A DNA stretch of 37,786 bases, from assembly GCA_009733775.1 (NCBI GenBank), contig WOGZ01000314.1:1-37786 (forward strand), written 5' to 3'. Positions 32,901 to 37,786 of this stretch are shown one piece after another; within the stretch, counting starts at the first letter, position 1; each line of letters begins with the position of its first letter. Position numbers and translations under genes: made by a program. Below the pieces are notes generated by a model. The model was not told the DNA's origin, did no database searches, and saw nothing but the letters and a program-made list of their open reading frames with translations. Origin of the DNA: Alectoria sarmentosa. Its lineage: Eukaryota; Ascomycota; Lecanoromycetes; Lecanorales; Parmeliaceae.

Positions 32901-35900
32901 TCCAGCATCTCTCCTACCATTGCATTCGCATACACTGGTCAAGGCTCCCATTACACCGCATTGGGCAAGCAGCTCTATGACCTTTCGAAGCACTTCCGCT
33001 CCGACATCCAGAGCTTCGATAACATTGCCCAAAATCTGGGCTTCGCGTCATTCATTTCTCTTCTAATTGGTGACGTTGAAGCTCAAGACCTGTCACCGTT
33101 AATTGTGCAAGTGGGTCTGAGCTGCATACAGATGGCCTTGACACGCCTATGGGCATCATGGGGCGTCAAGCCAGACGTTGTGATCGGCCACAGCTTGGGA
33201 GAGTACGCTGCACTCAACGCAGCAGGTGTTCTCTCCGTCTCGGAGACGATTTACTTGGTCGGCGAGCGAGCCAAGCTTCTGCAAGAGAAGTGCACTGCCA
33301 ACTCACATGCCATGCTCGCCACAAAGTCTGCCATCAGCTTGTTGAAAGAGTCTTTTGCCGACTATCCAGGTGTTGAGATAGCCTGCGTCAATGGAGCTCG
33401 AGAGACTGTTCTTGGCGGCACTGTCAATGACATTGATCAAGTCGCAGAGAAACTCTCGAATCAAGGCACCAAGTGCACCAAACTTAACACCCAGTTTGCC
33501 TTCCACTCATCGCAGGTGGATCCCATTCTCGCCGACTTTGAGAATAAGGCCAAGTCAGTCATGTTTAATAAACCGCAGATTCCTGTCATATCTCCGCTCC
33601 TATCGGGTGTCATAAGTGAGAGTCACAGCGTCGACGAGCACTACTTGAGCAGGCATGCTAGGGAAACAGTCGACTTTGCGGGAGGCCTGGCGGCAGCGCA
33701 ACAGCTTGGTCTTATCAATGATCAGACTATTTGGGTCGAATTGGGGCCCCATCCAGTCTGCATGAGCTTTGTCAAGCAAGAGCTTGGTCATGATGTTCTC
33801 ACCGCACCATCCCTTCGCAAGGGCACAGCTCCATACAAGACTATCTCCGACAGCTTGGCGATGCTGCATACCAACGGATTTTCTATCGACTGGAACGAGT
33901 ATCACCGTGACTTCATTCACTGCGTCCAGATGTTAGATATTCCTACATACGCCTTTGACAACAAGAACTACTGGATTCAGTATACCGGGGATTGGAACTT
34001 GCACAAAGGCCAAGCACAGGGGCTTGCAGCGTTACCTGCGATTGAGGCGGCCCCAAAGCTTTCGACGACAACTGTTCACAAGGTCATCTCGGAGGTCGTG
34101 GAGCAGGACAAGGCAACAGTGGTCATCGAGTCGGACATCTCTCGCCCGGATTTGCTTGCTGCCATAAGCGGCCACGTCGTGAACGGGACCGCACTTTGCC
34201 CATCCTCGATATACGGTGACATGGCAATGACAGTGGCAGAGCACTTATACAAGCTTGTCCGACCGAATACCGAGACCGTCCACATGAATGTCTGCCACAT
34301 GGAGGTATTCAAGCCTTTCATCGCCAACGATGGCGGCAGAGGCCAAACACTTCGATTGTCTGCCACCACACCTGACATTACCACAGGTCGGGCAAATCTT
34401 GTCTTCGCCAGTGGGTCTGGAAAGAGCGAGACTCAGCATGCTAAATGTTTCGTCGACTTTGGCTCCGGCCCTGCATGGCTTGCCGAATGGCAACGCAACG
34501 CCTACCTCATCAAGGGACGCATCGACAATTTGAAGAAAGACGCCTCTTCCGGGAAAGCTCACCGCATGCTTCGCGGGATGGCCTACAAGCTTTTTGGCGC
34601 TTTCGTCGAGTACGACACCAAGTACAGAGGAATGGAAGAGGTCATCCTTGACAGCCCGGAGCTTGAGGCTACTGCTCACATTGCCTTTCAAACCAAAGAA
34701 TCTGACGGGAATTTCGTCTGCAGCCCTTACTGGATTGACAGTGTTTGCCATCTTGCTGGCTTCATCGTCAATGCAAATGATGCTGTGGATTCTAACAAGC
34801 AGGTTTACGTTTCGCACGGATGGGAGTCGATGCGCTTTGCTGAGCCTCTCAAGGCCGACAAAACCTACCGCTCCTATGTCAAGATGCAGCCACTGCCAGG
34901 CAACATGGTAGCGGGTGACGTCTACATCTTCGATGAAGACAGAATTATTGGCATGTGCGGATCTTTGAAGTTCCAGTGCATTCCACGCACACTGCTCAAC
35001 ACCTTCCTCCCGCCCAGAGGTTTGGCTGCGCAGAAAGCTCCCATCGCCGCGAAACCAGCGCCCAAAGCAATCGCCGCCAAACCGATCAAGAAGTCGGCGC
35101 CAACGCATGTCCAAATGCCAAAGAAGGCAGGTCATTCAGTCACGACTCATGTCTTGGATATCATCGCCTCGGAAGTGGGCATACCCGTCGACGAGCTTGC
35201 CGATGGAATTGACTTTGCCAATATGGGTGTCGACTCTTTGATGTCACTCTCGATCAGCGGCAGAATACGAGAGGAACTAGAGATTGATGCACCTTCCTCG
35301 CTGTTCGTCGATTACCCCACCGTTGGCGCCCTCAAGGGTCATCTGGTTCAATTTGGTCCCTCCCAGGCCGCTGTTGTGGAAGCGGAATATTCATCTGGCA
35401 GTACCACGCCATCACTGGATTCCGATGATATGTCCTCCCAGGGGTCTGCCGCCACACCATTGTCTCCACCAGGCTCACCAGGTGCCCCATCTGACTCGGA
35501 ATCGCTGTCCATGATCATTCGACAAACGATCTCCGAAGAGATGGGTGTAGACATTGCAGAACTCTCAGCCGCTGATGACTTGAGTGCTCTGGGTATGGAC
35601 TCACTAATGAGTCTATCCATCCTGGGAATGTTACGGGAGAAGGCCGGCCTCTCCCTACCATCTGACTTCCTGGTGGACAACCAAACCATCAAAGCCATTG
35701 AGGCTGCTCTGCATATTGGCCTTCCTGCCCCAAAACCCCAGGCGAGATCTAGGCGATCCAGTCCCGAACAGGAAGCACCGGTGATGCAGCTGACGAAACA
35801 AGTCAAGAAGCCAGCTGCGTACACGCCAAAAGCCAAAAAGCCCGCCCTGCCCGAGCGCTTCGCCAGCTCCATTCTCCTTCAAGGCTCTCCCAAAACCGCG

Positions 35901-36638
35901 GAAAAGAGCTTCTGGCTCGTCCCCGACGGTGGCGGCGCACCAACATCGTACATCTTTCTCGACGAGATTTCCCCCAAACTCGCCGTCTGGGGCCTCACTT
36001 CGCCGTACTGCAAGACGCCCGAGGAATACATGTGCGGCGTCGTCGGCATCGCCACAAAATTCATCCAGGAAATCAAGCGCCGCCAACCAAAGGGACCTTA
36101 CCATATCGGAGGCTGGTCCGCTGGCGGAGTCATCTCTTTCGAAACCGTGCGCCAACTAATCGACATGGGGGATGTGGTTGAAACCCTCGTCTTCATCGAC
36201 ACGCCTTGCCCTCTCATCATCGAACCGTTACCAGGAACCCTGCATCGCTTCTTTGGCTCCATAGGTCTCCTTGGCGAAGGTGATGGTGCCATTGACCGAC
36301 TCCCACCCTGGCTTCTGCCCCATTTCGCAGCCTCCGTCCACGCTCTTTCCACGTACGACGCGGCGCCCATCCCTGCTGACAAATGTCCCAAGGTGATGGC
36401 CATATGGTGCGAAGATGGTGTGTGTAAAGAGGAAAGCGACCCAAAGCCAGACCCATATCCGTACGGACACGCGCAGTGGCTGTTGGAGAACCGGACGGAT
36501 TTTGGAACAAATCTTTGGGAGGAATTCTTGGACGAGAAGAAAATTATGTGTCGGAAGATGCCGGGAAACCACTTCAGCATGATGAAGGCGCCGCATGTGG
36601 ATCGACTGACCGAGTTCTTGAGGGAGGCTTTGGCGTGA
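29920..36638 (+). CDS. PKS1: Non-reducing polyketide synthase, DHN-melanin type (SAT-KS-MAT-PT-ACP-ACP-TE)
   Basis: Six exons: 29920-30206, 30257-30554, 30607-31275, 31329-31682, 31736-31976, 32035-36638. The introns are 50-58 nt and all keep frame, giving 2150 residues, normal for this class. SAT (1-~370) starts MTEMRIFLFGNQ; its GxCxG motif reads GLSTG, with Ser117 where Cys is usual. KS starts near 385 (LAIVGMAGRFPN) with Cys556 (DTACSSS), His691 (MHGTGTQAGDG) and His734 (NVGHG). MAT has Ser1003 (GHSLGEYAA). Product template has His1330 (GHVVNG) and Asp1518 (YWIDSVCHL). Two ACPs carry Ser1684 (GVDSL) and Ser1806 (GMDSL). TE/cyclase has Ser1978 (GWSAGG) and His2129 (PGNHFSMM). It makes an aromatic polyketide from malonyl units. 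Motifs such as YWIQYTGDW and NNFSAAGGNT are of the melanin PKS1 type, and the neighbours support a tetrahydroxynaphthalene-like product. The exact product is inferred. Confidence 0.93.
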
Positions 36639-37020
36639 GCAAAGAGAAGCCGGGTATGTAAAGCAGGGAACAATTTGGAAATAAAAACGGAAGGTGGTAC
36701 AGGAGGCAATTGCGTTTGTGAATACTGGCTGCGAAGATTACAAGACGGTGTTGATGCTAATGGCTGGACTGATGCCGGGTTTGTGCTTATATCATGCAAA
36801 CATAGAACGTGCTCTTTGCTGTCGGTTGCTTTGGGGAGAGGATTTGGTATTTTGATCACATTTCGGCATTCCTTATGATGGGTGCATGGACGGATAGTCA
36901 TAGACCTTAATAGCGTAATACAATCCCACGATTCCAGAATCAAGAAGCATCTTATCCAATATTCATACCCACACTCACATCTCGTCGACAGTCAGTCAGT
37001 CCTCCATCCTCATCCTTATC
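36639..37020. other. 3' flank of PKS, no gene seen
   Basis: No domain-bearing open frame. It contains AATAAA (AAATAAAAAC near 36679), a possible polyadenylation region for the PKS transcript. Confidence 0.45.
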
Positions 37021-37208
37021 TATCTATCTATCTATACCGCTCGCATACAGAGCAAGGATCCCTCTTACTCACATCTATCTATACCGCTCGCATACAGAGC
37101 AAGAATCCATCTTACTCACATCTATCTATACTGCTCGCATACAGAGCAAGAATCCATCTTACTCACATCTATCTATACCGCTCGCATACAGAGCAAGAAT
37201 CTATCTCA
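37021..37208. repeat. 47-bp minisatellite, 4 copies
   Basis: Four tandem copies of a 47-base unit (phases 37021, 37068, 37115, 37162), each containing TATACCGCTCGCATACAGAG with few substitutions. The first copy is preceded by (TATC)n and the last followed by (CTCA)n. A plus-strand open frame across it only reflects the repeat. Confidence 0.92.
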
Positions 37209-37271
37209 CTCACTCACTCACTCATTTGCTTACTTACAATCTAGTCTGCACCATACCCTACCATACCCTAC

Positions 37272-37319
37272 CAATAACTAGCTTGAACAATATCTAGCTT
37301 GAACAATAACTAGTTTGAA
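37272..37319. repeat. 16-bp tandem repeat, 3 copies
   Basis: Three copies of CAATAACTAGCTTGAA with one or two changes each, just after a short CCATACCCTA duplication (37251-37270). Confidence 0.8.
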
Positions 37320-37786
37320 CACAGACAGACCTACTACTCTCCTTGCTGCCGTCCCCCTTGCTGCTGTCAGTCAGCAAGGTCATTCATTGCCCTTGCTAGC
37401 GACCCACCTTTCCTGTTTCATGTCGCTGTCGCTTAGTTCTCCTCCTTCCTTCCCATCGTCCTGATCGATCGCGTACCCTGAAATGTTTTGAACAGTCAGA
37501 TAGATGTGTTTGTTTGGATTAATCTGATTATGACAAAACATTGGTGTGGAGACAGAAGCAACTAAGCAACTTGTACTCTACGTGGTGAGAACATTACGTC
37601 TTTTGACCTCGACGATTGTTTCAATGGAGGTTTTTTTCTTCTTTTTTCTTTACTTACTTAATTTTGAGGCAGTGTAATTATAATAGAATTACAGTTTTGA
37701 TATAGGAGGAAAGGGGTGCACAGGTATGCGGTGGAGGGGGGGGGAAGATTTGATGGTGCATTGGCACCGGGTATAATAGGAAGGCT
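37320..37786. other. Intergenic right end
   Basis: No gene recognised. Contains pyrimidine-rich runs, CTTACTTACTTA, and a G-run at 37735-37743. Any gene to the right starts beyond the window. Confidence 0.5.

Noticed and set aside
32061..36638. A free-standing 1525-residue PKS fragment
   Set aside because: It is the last exon of the PKS. Five upstream exons join in frame and supply the SAT, the KS start and the KS active-site Cys.
37021..37208. CRISPR-like array
   Set aside because: Units are directly adjacent with no variable spacers and the genome is eukaryotic; it is a minisatellite.
36882..37244. Plus-strand open frame across the minisatellite
   Set aside because: Its periodic product (SIYTARIQSK units) only mirrors the tandem repeat, and the first half is ordinary intergenic sequence.

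Overview
The window comes from a filamentous ascomycete, probably a Dothideomycete. The evidence is short introns (about 50-150 nt) with GT..AG ends and CTAAC/CTGAC-like branch points, a Zn2Cys6 regulator, a non-reducing polyketide synthase, fungal-only protein families, and an AT-rich block whose decay looks like repeat-induced point mutation (RIP).

Layout. Positions 1-6300 are an extremely AT-rich block. At its left edge is a minus-strand Ty3/gypsy pol region (integrase zinc-binding segment, RNase H, reverse transcriptase) full of stops and truncated by the window edge. Nothing else in the block could be identified. At about 6300 base composition changes abruptly to ordinary genic DNA. Positions 6.5-21.3 kb hold a loose set of poorly characterised genes: a 372-residue possibly mitochondrial membrane protein, decayed coding fragments, a small secreted four-cysteine protein, a STAND-N-terminal-like/C2H2 protein, a conserved 380-residue fungal protein, an F-box/LRR-like remnant, and about 4.6 kb without a convincing gene.

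Positions 21.3-36.6 kb are a naphthol-polyketide (DHN-melanin-type) gene cluster. It contains scytalone dehydratase (minus), a tetra/trihydroxynaphthalene-reductase-type SDR (plus), an AflR-like Zn2Cys6 regulator (minus) and a complete six-exon non-reducing PKS (plus; SAT-KS-MAT-PT-ACP-ACP-TE, 2150 residues by my splice model). The expected logic is: the PKS makes a polyhydroxynaphthalene, the SDR reduces it, the dehydratase removes water from the reduced product, and the regulator controls the set. SCD and SDR are divergent and share a microsatellite-rich 1.7-kb promoter; the regulator and PKS are divergent across 2.7 kb.

Several details suggest this is not a textbook melanin cluster. The SAT nucleophile position is Ser instead of Cys. 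The dehydratase has Ala and Val where the Magnaporthe enzyme has the active-site residues Ser129 and Asn131. The dehydratase also carries a ~235-residue Pro/polyQ N-terminal extension, and the adjacent SDR a ~113-residue Pro/Thr/Ser extension. The local regulator is AflR-like, not the Cmr1-type melanin regulator. A diverged, possibly neofunctionalised DHN-type pathway is the main candidate for something undescribed here. The right end (36.6-37.8 kb) is intergenic and carries a 47-bp minisatellite.
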